In this document: positions 1 through 5,463 of the stretch, in pieces
Layout: every line of letters starts with the position of its first letter
Position numbering within the stretch: the stretch's first letter is position 1
Made by a program: the position numbers and the translations under genes
Assembly: GCA_903924185.1 (NCBI GenBank)
Contig: CAIYAN010000218.1
Span: forward strand, 1-6,419
Length of the DNA: 6,419 nucleotides
Direction of reading: 5' to 3'
Origin: an uncultured Opitutia bacterium
GTDB taxonomy: Bacteria; Verrucomicrobiota; Verrucomicrobiia; Opitutales; UBA953
Notes under the pieces: model-generated
Told to the model about the DNA's origin: nothing
The model's input: only the letters and a program-made list of their open reading frames with translations
The model's database searches: none

Positions 1-261
1 CAACTGCTGGCCCGTAAAGACATTATTGAAGCACTCATCGACGTGGCCACCGGCCTCGCCCCCGAAGGTGAATGGATCAAGGTCGAGGTGATCAAGAAGT
101 TCCTGATTCAGGAATACCCAGGCCTAGAACGCGATGCCCCGCGCTATGCCAAGTTCTACCGCATGCTCGAGGATACCGGCTGCTTCGAAGTCCAGCTGCA
201 AGGCTCGACCGTCATGGCGAAGCTTAAGCCGCAGCCAGGTGACGAGGCGCGCGGCGCCTGA
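1..261 (+). CDS. C-terminal fragment of a protein with an OST-HTH/LOTUS-like tail (possibly NYN-domain RNase family)
   Basis: The frame is open from the first base and ends at TGA 259-261, so this is the last 86 residues of a longer protein. A GTG at position 43 could be mistaken for a start, but coding continues upstream of it (QLLARKDIIEALID). The tail has the pattern of an OST-HTH/LOTUS winged-helix: a helix, 'EGEWIKVEVIKKFL', then 'YPGLERDAPRYAKFYRMLED', then a short beta hairpin 'CFEVQLQGSTVMAKLKP'. In that family a Pro-(Gly/Asp)-Phe/Leu segment, a lysine-phenylalanine helix and a final 'fEv...' strand recur. In bacteria such domains often sit at the C-terminus of NYN (LabA/DUF88-like) nucleases and are thought to bind RNA. 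The catalytic part would lie to the left, outside the window, so the function is inferred from a fold-level resemblance only. No terminator follows; the stop touches the stop of the opposing gene. Confidence 0.55.
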   Translation, partial: QLLARKDIIEALIDVATGLAPEGEWIKVEVIKKFLIQEYPGLERDAPRYAKFYRMLEDTGCFEVQLQGSTVMAKLKPQPGDEARGA

Positions 262-1275
262 TCACTTCCCGATTATCCGGATAAGAAAGGCTAGGGTCGG
301 TTCCGCGAGGTCGGCTCCGGCGCTCTTCGTCTCGTTGCGCATCTCATTACCGTTCGCCGGCCAACGCAGCGCCGTGCGCGTCCAACCCGAGCCCTTCGGA
401 TGCAGGTCAAAGGTGTGGGGCGCGCCCGCGACGACGATAAGCTCATGGTCGACCTTGGCCTTGGCGAGCGCCGTAGCCATGTCCTTCGACTGCTGGATAT
501 CCACCGTCGTATCGGCGGTGCCGTGCAAAATAAGCACGGGCGGATCGAGGGGGTCACACTGGTTCTCAGGAAGATAGGCGGCCTGCTCAGCGGCGGATAC
601 GCCCGGGACCTCCCCCTTGCCATGCTTGGAAAAATTCACCACGCCGTACATATCAATGACCGCGGAAACCTTGGCTGAGACCGTCGACTGCGGGTCGCCG
701 CCTGGGCCAGTTTTATCATCAGAGAGGCCGACCATGAGCGCGAGGTAGCCCCCCGCCGAACCACCCGCGACGGCGATCTTCTCGGGGTTCACGCCGAGTT
801 CTTTCGCATGCGCCCGCACCCAGCGAACGGCGGCGCGGCAGTCTGCGATATTCTGCGGCCACACGCCGGCCTGAGTCTTCGCACCGAGCACATAGTTACA
901 ACTGACAACGACATAGCCGGCACGCGCAAGGTCAGCGCTGACGCTCGCGGAACGATTCTCGGCCTTGTCACCACCCGTGAAGCCGCCGCCATGGATAAAG
1001 ACCACCGCGGGGCGATCCTGGCGAGCGGGCCCGTTCGGCAAATAGAGGTCGAGCTTCTCCTTTCGCTCCGGCGCGAGGAAGGTTAGGTCGCTGAGGCGAA
1101 AGACGGGGTTGGGCATCACCGCCGTAAACATCTTCCCCTTCTGGGCGTCTCGCAGCCGCGGGAGGTCGGCTAAGCTCGCGGGCTTGCCAGCCTCAGCGAG
1201 GTCATAGATGCGCAACTTGGCTTGATCAGGAGCAGCGTAGATTGTCGCAGCGGCAAACAGGAGTAGGAAACGCAT
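262..1275 (-). CDS. secreted alpha/beta hydrolase (esterase/lipase-like, BD-FAE / hydrolase-3 type)
   Basis: This is a serine hydrolase of the alpha/beta fold, probably exported. From the chosen ATG (1273-1275) it has 337 residues. It opens with a signal peptide (MRFLLLFAAATIYA, cleavage near A-A-P). The oxyanion-hole motif HGGGF is at about residues 95-99 and the nucleophile motif GGSAGG at 171-176 (Ser173). The acid is probably Asp255 in HGTAD and the base His287 in GAPHTFD. Motif order and spacing match carboxylesterases and feruloyl/acetyl-xylan esterase-like enzymes (COG0657/BD-FAE). The substrate cannot be told, though plant-polymer or other ester substrates are usual. Upstream in-frame starts exist (ATG at 1296, TTG at 1323) but would put extra residues before the signal peptide, and none has a clear Shine-Dalgarno. 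The gap from the cimA stop is 63 bases with no U-tracted terminator, so cotranscription with cimA is likely. Its 3' end abuts the convergent gene with no spacer. Confidence 0.85.
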   Translation of the reverse strand: MRFLLLFAAATIYAAPDQAKLRIYDLAEAGKPASLADLPRLRDAQKGKMFTAVMPNPVFRLSDLTFLAPERKEKLDLYLPNGPARQDRPAVVFIHGGGFTGGDKAENRSASVSADLARAGYVVVSCNYVLGAKTQAGVWPQNIADCRAAVRWVRAHAKELGVNPEKIAVAGGSAGGYLALMVGLSDDKTGPGGDPQSTVSAKVSAVIDMYGVVNFSKHGKGEVPGVSAAEQAAYLPENQCDPLDPPVLILHGTADTTVDIQQSKDMATALAKAKVDHELIVVAGAPHTFDLHPKGSGWTRTALRWPANGNEMRNETKSAGADLAEPTLAFLIRIIGK

Positions 1276-1338
1276 AGAGGCGGGGCTGGAGAGCATCCAA
1301 TCCCGCCCCCACTGGGCAGTCAATCCGTCAGCGGATGC

Positions 1339-2895
1339 TTAAGACAAAGCGTACGCGTAACCATCGACGATGGCCCGTAAGGACGCCTCGACGAGGTTAG
1401 CGCTGACGCCGACCGTACCCCACGAACGGGTGCCGTCAGTGGAACGGATGACGACGCGAGTCTGGGCAGAGGTCCCATCCTGTCCGGCGAGGACGCGGAC
1501 CTTATAGTCAGCGAGCTGTACCTTCTTCAATTTTGGGAAAGCCTTCACGAGAGCCTCGCGGAGAGCTTGGTCAAGGGCGTGCACTGGGCCTTCGCCTTCC
1601 GCGACGGTGAGGGATTCCTTGCCGTTGATACGGACGCGCACCGTGGCTTCGCAACTAGCGTCCTTGAGGCCGCCCTGCACGGAGATATGATACTTCACGA
1701 CTTCGAAAGGGACGACGGCCGATTTGCCCATGTGACTGCGAAGCAACAAGGCTAGCGAGGCATCGGCGTCCTCGAAGCTCCAACCTTTGTGCTCGAGCTT
1801 CTTGAGCTCATCGAGCGCAACACGGGTCGACGGAGCGTCCTTGTCGAGTTCGATACCCAGCTCAGCGGCCTTGAGGAGCAGGTTACTGCGGCCCGACTGG
1901 TCGCTCACCAGGACGTCGCGCGCATTACCCACGGCCGAAGGATCGACGTGCTCGTAGGCGGCGGAAAACTTTCGGATAGCATCGACGTGCGTGCCGCCCT
2001 TGTGGGCGAACGCAGCCGCGCCCACCCACGGACGGCGTGGATCAGGGGCTTGGTTGGTAACGCCATCGATGAAGCGGGAGAGAGCGGTCAGACGCTTGAG
2101 CGAAGCGGCGGGAACGCAGCTCCAACCACGCTTGATCTGCGCGACCGGGATGACGGCGGTGAGGTCGCAATTGCCGGTGCGTTCGCCGATACCGTTCATC
2201 GTGCCTTGCACATGGACAGCACCCGCGTCCAACGAGGCCAAGGCATTAGCGAGGGCCAAGCCGGAGTCATCGTGGGTGTGGATACCGATAGCGGCCTTAA
2301 CGGCTGCACGGGCATGGCGGGTGGCTTCGGCAACCTCATCAGGCAAGCAGCCGCCATTGGTATCGCAGAGGACGATGCGCGAGGCACCGGCTTCGGCGGC
2401 GGCTCGGAAACAGGCTGCCGCATAGGCGGGGTCTTCCTTCCAACCGTCAATCGCGTGCTCGCAGTCATAGACGACCTCGCGGCCATGGGACTTCAGGAAA
2501 GCGACTGTGTCGGCAATCATCGCCAAGTTTTCTTCGGGCGTGCAGCGCAGGACTTCCCGGACGTGCAGGGCGGAAGTCTTACCGTAAATAGTGACAACCG
2601 GGGTCTCGACCTCGAGCAAGCCCTTGACCTGCGCATCTTCGGAGGCGCGGATGCCCTTCTTGCGGGTGGAGCCGAACGCCGCGAGTTTGGCGTGCTTGAA
2701 CTTCAACTTGCGGGCTTCGTGGAAGAATTCGATGTCGCGCGGATTGGAACCGGGCCAGCCGCCCTCGATATAGGTCACCCCGAAGCGCTCGAGCTCCTGA
2801 GCAACGCGCAGCTTGTCGGCGACCGAGAAATGAATCCCCAGACCCTGCGAGCCGTCGCGGAGGGTGGTGTCATAGATTTCGATTTTTCGTGCCAT
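1339..2895 (-). CDS. cimA: (R)-citramalate synthase (CimA)
   Basis: It condenses pyruvate with acetyl-CoA to (R)-citramalate, the first step of the threonine-independent route to 2-oxobutyrate and isoleucine (cytoplasm; acts before LeuCD/LeuB). The 518 residues match the long CimA family. The N-terminal HMGL-like TIM barrel starts with YDTTLRDGSQ (8-17; metal-binding Asp9, catalytic-type Arg13). It continues with EGGWPGSNP (44-52), metal-binding HTHDD (206-210) and GERTGNCDL (237-245), then the linker motif HKGGTHVDA (298-306). A C-terminal LeuA-type regulatory/dimer domain covers roughly 395-515 and is the usual site of feedback by the end amino acid. GGWPGSNP and the preference for YDTTLRDG over the shorter LeuA signatures separate it from 2-isopropylmalate and homocitrate synthases. 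The start is the first ATG before MARKIEIYD. The 30 bases before it are pyrimidine-rich with no Shine-Dalgarno. A leader peptide with an Ile run and alternative hairpins precede it (see 2985-3068 and 2931-2994). Confidence 0.95.
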   Translation of the reverse strand: MARKIEIYDTTLRDGSQGLGIHFSVADKLRVAQELERFGVTYIEGGWPGSNPRDIEFFHEARKLKFKHAKLAAFGSTRKKGIRASEDAQVKGLLEVETPVVTIYGKTSALHVREVLRCTPEENLAMIADTVAFLKSHGREVVYDCEHAIDGWKEDPAYAAACFRAAAEAGASRIVLCDTNGGCLPDEVAEATRHARAAVKAAIGIHTHDDSGLALANALASLDAGAVHVQGTMNGIGERTGNCDLTAVIPVAQIKRGWSCVPAASLKRLTALSRFIDGVTNQAPDPRRPWVGAAAFAHKGGTHVDAIRKFSAAYEHVDPSAVGNARDVLVSDQSGRSNLLLKAAELGIELDKDAPSTRVALDELKKLEHKGWSFEDADASLALLLRSHMGKSAVVPFEVVKYHISVQGGLKDASCEATVRVRINGKESLTVAEGEGPVHALDQALREALVKAFPKLKKVQLADYKVRVLAGQDGTSAQTRVVIRSTDGTRSWGTVGVSANLVEASLRAIVDGYAYALS

Positions 2896-2930
2896 AGTGG
2901 TGGGGGTGGGAAGAAATGTAAGGGAGGTCG

Positions 2931-2953
2931 CCGTTCCGGAAGCCGCGGAACGG
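2931..2953 (-). terminator. candidate attenuator terminator hairpin before cimA
   Basis: This is a perfect 8-bp GC-rich stem (CCGUUCCG / CGGAACGG) with a 7-base loop, 35 bases before the cimA ATG. The 3' flank is CGACCUCCCUUACAUUUCUUCCC: pyrimidine-rich but without an unbroken U run, so as an intrinsic terminator it would be weak. Its competition with the upstream hairpin is the main reason to call it. A pause site, a Rho-dependent step or control of translation are alternatives. Confidence 0.4.
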
Positions 2954-2994
2954 GAAGTCGCCGGAGGCGACCCGTTCAGCGGGCTTAGAGCCCG
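2931..2994 (-). promoter_or_regulatory. cimA transcription attenuator: three overlapping/competing hairpins
   Basis: Reading the minus-strand RNA, three inverted repeats follow the Ile codons. (a) CGGGCU/AGCCCG (2994-2989 with 2985-2980) has a 3-base loop and surrounds the leader stop codon. (b) A two-part stem has outer arms GAACGG/CCGUUC (2977-2972 with 2953-2948) and inner arms GUCGCC/GGCGAC (2971-2966 with 2962-2957), loop UCC, with a 3-base bulge. (c) CCGUUCCG/CGGAACGG (2953-2946 with 2938-2931) has a 7-base loop. Stems b and c share bases 2948-2953, so they exclude each other. A ribosome at the leader stop would cover the 5' arm of b and let c form. A ribosome stalled in the Ile run would leave b free to form and prevent c. 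That is the antiterminator/terminator logic of amino-acid attenuators. The repeats are seen directly; the switching is inferred. Confidence 0.65.
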
Positions 2995-3068
2995 ATGATG
3001 ATAATCGCAGGGATAATGGCACGACCGCCCACGAGGGGAAGGGTCTGAGACTGTGCCGTGGATTCCAT
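2985..3068 (-). CDS. isoleucine-rich leader peptide of cimA (27 aa, attenuator uORF)
   Basis: ATG at 3068-3066 opens a 27-codon ORF ending in TAA (2987-2985), 89 bases before cimA on the same strand. The peptide begins MESTAQSQ and ends with GRAIIPAIIIIGL. Residues 18, 19 and 22-25 are isoleucine, six of eight positions, all AUU/AUC. Three Leu and one Val codons are also present. An in-frame TGA lies eight codons upstream and no other start fits. An AGGA Shine-Dalgarno (3077-3080 on the + strand as tcct) sits 8 bases before the ATG, better than anything in front of cimA itself. Ile-rich short ORFs before branched-chain amino acid genes are classic ribosome-stalling sensors (E. coli ilvGMEDA and ilvBN leaders). 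Here the counted amino acid is the product of the CimA route. The stop codon lies within a small hairpin, followed by competing hairpins. Function is inferred from codon content, position and RNA structure. Confidence 0.83.
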   Translation of the reverse strand: MESTAQSQTLPLVGGRAIIPAIIIIGL

Positions 3069-3076
3069 GGGAGAAG

Positions 3077-3080
3077 TCCT
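3077..3080 (-). promoter_or_regulatory. Shine-Dalgarno AGGA of the leader peptide
   Basis: AGGA on the minus strand lies 8 bases before the leader ATG at 3068. It decides the leader start and suggests the small ORF is really translated, in contrast to cimA, which has no purine tract before its ATG. Confidence 0.55.
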
Positions 3081-3152
3081 ACTTCAGGGAAATCCCCCGT
3101 TTGAGTCAAAGGCAAAGGGAAGCAGGCACAGACTCGGCTCGCCAAAACCCCG

Positions 3153-3181
3153 ATTTTAAGCAGAAAATGGTGTTATGCGAA
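3153..3181 (-). promoter_or_regulatory. candidate sigma70-type promoter for the cimA leader transcript
   Basis: On the minus strand TTCGCA (3181-3176, 4 of 6 to TTGACA) is followed after 17 bases by TAAAAT (3158-3153, 5 of 6 to TATAAT). Transcription would start near 3146, giving about 78 bases before the leader ATG and about 250 before cimA. The -35 box overlaps the ATG of the divergent secreted-protein gene. Motif match only. Confidence 0.35.
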
Positions 3182-3927
3182 ACCTGGTCGCCCTTCTCGC
3201 CCTCCTCGGGAGCACCGCCGGTGCCCTCGCCCAGTGGAATATTTTTGCGGAAAAACTCCCCGCCCCTGGTTCTTGGGCAACCTATCAAATTAAAAAAACC
3301 TCCCCAGAGCCCGCGGGCGAGCCATCGACCATTAAACTTTCGGTGCGCGACGGCGGCCTGGTCAAAGACAAACCGCACGTCTGGTTGAGCGTCGAACCCG
3401 TGGCCTGGCTAGGTTCCAGCAACAAGGCGCCGCTCCGGTTTCTTGTGCCCAAAGACCTTAGCCGTGAAGGCGCCAACAAACTCCTCGAGTCGTCGGTCAA
3501 GATTCTCTTCTCCGAGCCCGTCAAAGGGCCTTGGCATATGCTACCAGAGGACGTCGCTTCCATCGCAGAGAAGGCTGGCTACAAGACCACCAACACCCTT
3601 GAGCCCGAGACCACCGCTGCCGAACCGCTGACGCTCGGAGCGAAAACCTTCCAGTGCCGACGCCTTAAGATGGAGTCCTACACCATCATCGATCCGCCCT
3701 TCGTAAAGAAGCAGACCATCATCCTCCGGGGAACGGTCTGGCGCGACGACGCGACGCCCTTTGGCGTCGTGCAGGCGAAGTGGACAGAGAAAACTATCAA
3801 AGTCGACAAGACCCGCGAAGACGAGAAAGTGCTCACGCTGGTCGAGTTTGGTAAAGACGAGACCCCGCCGCCGCCCCTGGAGCACGGTGAACGGTTCTCG
3901 ATGATGCGCCTGCTCTTCAACCGCTAA
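3175..3927 (+). CDS. secreted protein of unknown function
   Basis: I do not recognise the family. The 250-residue product starts with a clear signal peptide: MRNL, a leucine/alanine core, then ALA before Gln20 as a probable signal peptidase I site. There is no lipobox cysteine, so a soluble periplasmic or exported protein of about 231 residues is expected. The mature part is rich in alternating beta-strand patterns: GSWATYQIK (32-40), PHVWLSVEP (67-75), LRFLVPKDL and TIILRGTVW (181-189). Near the end, WRDDATPFGVVQAKW (189-203) recalls the 'W.sd..P.G.v' strand of some bacterial secreted beta-rich proteins that also begin with G-x-W-x-x-Y; this is a weak analogy. There is one cysteine (161), a PPPP run at 231-234 and no membrane segment after the signal. 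The start has no Shine-Dalgarno but is fixed by the signal peptide. It is transcribed divergently from cimA and followed by a hairpin terminator. Confidence 0.8.
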   Translation: MRNLVALLALLGSTAGALAQWNIFAEKLPAPGSWATYQIKKTSPEPAGEPSTIKLSVRDGGLVKDKPHVWLSVEPVAWLGSSNKAPLRFLVPKDLSREGANKLLESSVKILFSEPVKGPWHMLPEDVASIAEKAGYKTTNTLEPETTAAEPLTLGAKTFQCRRLKMESYTIIDPPFVKKQTIILRGTVWRDDATPFGVVQAKWTEKTIKVDKTREDEKVLTLVEFGKDETPPPPLEHGERFSMMRLLFNR

Positions 3928-3933
3928 AAAGGT

Positions 3934-3964
3934 CCGGCCCGCCTGAGGATATCAAGCGGGCCGG
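3934..3964. terminator. bidirectional hairpin terminator between the secreted-protein gene and tRNA-Phe
   Basis: A 9-bp perfect stem, CCGGCCCGC/GCGGGCCGG, has a 13-base loop. On the minus strand it is followed by ACC and TTTTT (3930-3926), a good intrinsic terminator for the tRNA-Phe transcript. On the plus strand it lies 6 bases after the TAA of the secreted-protein gene but is followed only by TTTGAAG, so it is weaker there. Confidence 0.75.
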
Positions 3965-3971
3965 TTTGAAG

Positions 3972-4047
3972 TGGTGGCCTGAGTCGGAATCGAACCAACG
4001 ACACGACGCTCTTCAGGCGTCTGCTCTACCAACTGAGCTATCAGGCC
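3972..4047 (-). tRNA. tRNA-Phe (anticodon GAA)
   Basis: This is a complete 76-base cloverleaf on the minus strand with encoded CCA. The acceptor stem is GGCCTGA/TCAGGCC (4047-4041 with 3982-3976), with discriminator A at 3975 and CCA at 3974-3972. The D arm GCTC-AGTTGGTA-GAGC is canonical. The anticodon stem GACGC/GCGTC (4021-4017 with 4009-4005) encloses loop CTGAAGA, with anticodon GAA at 4014-4012. A 5-base variable loop precedes the T arm GTTGG-TTCGATT-CCGAC. All stems pair without mismatch. Position 37, next to the anticodon, is G instead of the A usual for bacterial tRNAs that read U-starting codons. The gene lies between two hairpins, downstream of the aminotransferase gene on the same strand. 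No strong promoter of its own is evident, apart from a TTGACA at 4094-4089 with a poor -10. Confidence 0.97.
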
Positions 4048-4076
4048 AAATTAACTAGAGGTTGAAGGTGACCAAA

Positions 4077-4112
4077 GACCCCCTCCCCTGTCAATCCGAC
4101 AAGGAAGGGGTC
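4077..4112 (-). terminator. hairpin terminator after the aminotransferase gene
   Basis: A long stem begins 10 bases after the aminotransferase stop codon (minus strand). The arm at 4112-4098 (GACCCCUUCCUUGUC) pairs with the arm at 4092-4077 in 15 base pairs, including a few G-U pairs and one bulged A, with loop GGAUU. The 3' flank is UUUGGU, a short U tract, so termination may be partial and some readthrough into tRNA-Phe is possible. Confidence 0.6.
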
Positions 4113-4122
4113 AAAAACAGGC

Positions 4123-5367
4123 TTAGAAAGCGAATTTCCAAGCCGAAAGGCGGCGCTCGACCTCAGCAATGACCTCGGCTTCACCGGCCTCACCTTTATC
4201 CGAGACAAAGGTGACGGAGAAGCGGACGAACGAACCGCAGTCATCCCACGGTACGGTCGAGATGAGGTGCTCGGTGATCATCCACTGCGAGAAGGCTTCG
4301 CCGGAATCGAAGTTCACCGTGCCCGTCGGGCCGGTCGCCGATTTTGGGGCGGGCATGTAGAGGAAGAAACCGGCGCCGGGCTTGCGAACCTGGAAGCCCA
4401 GTTTGGCGAGCACGCCCACGAGCTTGTCCATGCGACGCGAATACTTCGCAGCAATCGCCTTCGGGATAGAGGGATCATCGAGGCCCGCAACGCCCGCCTT
4501 CTGAATACCAAGGAACTGACCGGAGTCGGAGTTATCCTTTACGTCACCGTAGGCGCGCACGATGAGGGCGTTGCCTGCGACGAAACCGATGCGCCAGCCA
4601 GTCATATTGTGGCTCTTCGACAGCGAGTGCAGTTCGACGGCGACATCCTTGGCACCGGGGACCTGCAGGATCGACACCTGCTCAGCACCGAAGTGAAGCG
4701 AGCCGTAGGCCGCGTCCTGGATGACAATGAGGTTGTGCTGCTTAGCGAAGACGACGACTTCCTCGAAGAACTTGCGCGTGGCGCAGGCGCCGGTCGGGTT
4801 ATTCGGGTAGTTAAGGACGAGTACCTTGGCCTTAGCGAGGACGTCGGCGGGGATGGACTTCAAGTCGGGAAGAAAATTATTCTCGGCCGTGAGCTTTAAG
4901 TTATGAACGAGCCCACCGTAGTACTTGGCGTGCGTACCGAACACGGGGTAACCCGGGACGGTCATGAGGACATAGTCACCAGGATTGATGAAACAAGCTG
5001 GCATGATAGACAACGCGGCCTTGGAACCGATGGAGTGTAGGACCTCGGTGTCAGGGTCGACGGTCACACCGAAGAGATTCTGCATGTAGCGGGCGGCCGC
5101 CTGCTTGAAGTCAGCGCCACCGTTGTCGGCGTAACCACGGTTCTCGGGTTTGGCTGCTTCGGTCTGCAGGGCCTTCACGACCTGCGGGAAAGCCATCTCG
5201 TCGGGCTCGCCGACGCCGAGGTCGATTAGGGCGACATCAGGCTTGGCCTTCTTGGCGGCGGCCTTGGCGCGTTTGATTTTCTCAAACTTATAGATGGCGG
5301 TGGACTTGCCGTAATTAACGCCGCCGATGCGTTCGGCGAAGAGCTGCTGGATATAAGGGTCGGACAT
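4123..5367 (-). CDS. dapL: PLP-dependent class I/II aminotransferase, LL-diaminopimelate aminotransferase type
   Basis: This is a fold-type I PLP aminotransferase of 414 residues, the usual length. The best fit is LL-diaminopimelate aminotransferase, which converts tetrahydrodipicolinate and glutamate to LL-diaminopimelate in one step for lysine and peptidoglycan. Visible motifs are DLGVGEPDE (49-57), GYADNGGADFKQA (78-90), GSKAAL (114-119), PGYPVF (138-143), LNYPNNPTG (185-193; cofactor Asn190) and DAAYGSLHF (218-226; Asp218 for the pyridine nitrogen, Tyr221). SLSKSHNMTGWRIGF (248-262) holds Schiff-base Lys251 and Arg259. Arg382 in FVRFS is the likely substrate-carboxylate arginine. The HSLSKSHNMTGWR and NGGADFK blocks resemble sequences annotated as DapL of the shorter (DapL2-like) group. 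An aspartate or other aminotransferase role cannot be excluded from sequence alone. The ATG at 5367 is chosen because YIQQLFAERIGG follows directly. A GAGG lies 10 bases upstream, inside a small hairpin. Confidence 0.83.
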   Translation of the reverse strand: MSDPYIQQLFAERIGGVNYGKSTAIYKFEKIKRAKAAAKKAKPDVALIDLGVGEPDEMAFPQVVKALQTEAAKPENRGYADNGGADFKQAAARYMQNLFGVTVDPDTEVLHSIGSKAALSIMPACFINPGDYVLMTVPGYPVFGTHAKYYGGLVHNLKLTAENNFLPDLKSIPADVLAKAKVLVLNYPNNPTGACATRKFFEEVVVFAKQHNLIVIQDAAYGSLHFGAEQVSILQVPGAKDVAVELHSLSKSHNMTGWRIGFVAGNALIVRAYGDVKDNSDSGQFLGIQKAGVAGLDDPSIPKAIAAKYSRRMDKLVGVLAKLGFQVRKPGAGFFLYMPAPKSATGPTGTVNFDSGEAFSQWMITEHLISTVPWDDCGSFVRFSVTFVSDKGEAGEAEVIAEVERRLSAWKFAF

Positions 5368-5369
5368 GG

Positions 5370-5382
5370 CGAGGGGACCTCG
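5370..5382 (-). promoter_or_regulatory. small hairpin containing the Shine-Dalgarno-like GAGG of the aminotransferase gene
   Basis: On the minus strand CGAGG-TCC-CCTCG forms a 5-bp stem two bases before the ATG at 5367. The only purine-rich ribosome-binding candidate (GAGG) is in its 5' arm. The stem is seen directly; a regulatory role is a guess, since such short GC repeats can arise by chance. Confidence 0.3.
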
Positions 5383-5463
5383 AAAAAGAGGGACAAAACG
5401 GCCGATGGCAAGCGGTCATCACCGTTGCCTTGCGCCAGCCACGCCCGCGGCCAGCCTTAACCC

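Noticed and set aside
1789..2988. A 399-codon open frame on the plus strand opposite cimA
   Set aside because: It lies antisense to a confidently identified gene. Its product is a low-complexity mix with no motif and its frame is kept open by high GC and codon bias of cimA. It also crosses the leader/attenuator region.
3081..3109. Alternative cimA promoter with TTGACT (3109-3104) and TGAAGT (3086-3081), 17-base spacer
   Set aside because: The -10 matches in only half its positions, and the start would fall at about 3074, removing the leader's Shine-Dalgarno from the RNA.
2870..3145. A 91-codon minus-strand frame across the cimA leader
   Set aside because: It overlaps the cimA start in another frame, is Ser/Pro/Arg-rich with no pattern, and conflicts with the better-supported 27-codon leader.
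2896..3150. T-box riboswitch or leucine/isoleucine riboswitch before cimA
   Set aside because: No T-box antiterminator bulge (UGGN in the conserved AGGGUGGNACCGCG-like block) and no specifier loop are visible. The translated Ile-rich ORF explains the region better.
4267..4899. A 210-codon plus-strand frame inside the aminotransferase gene
   Set aside because: It is antisense to a gene with all catalytic motifs, and no independent motif or ribosome site is seen.
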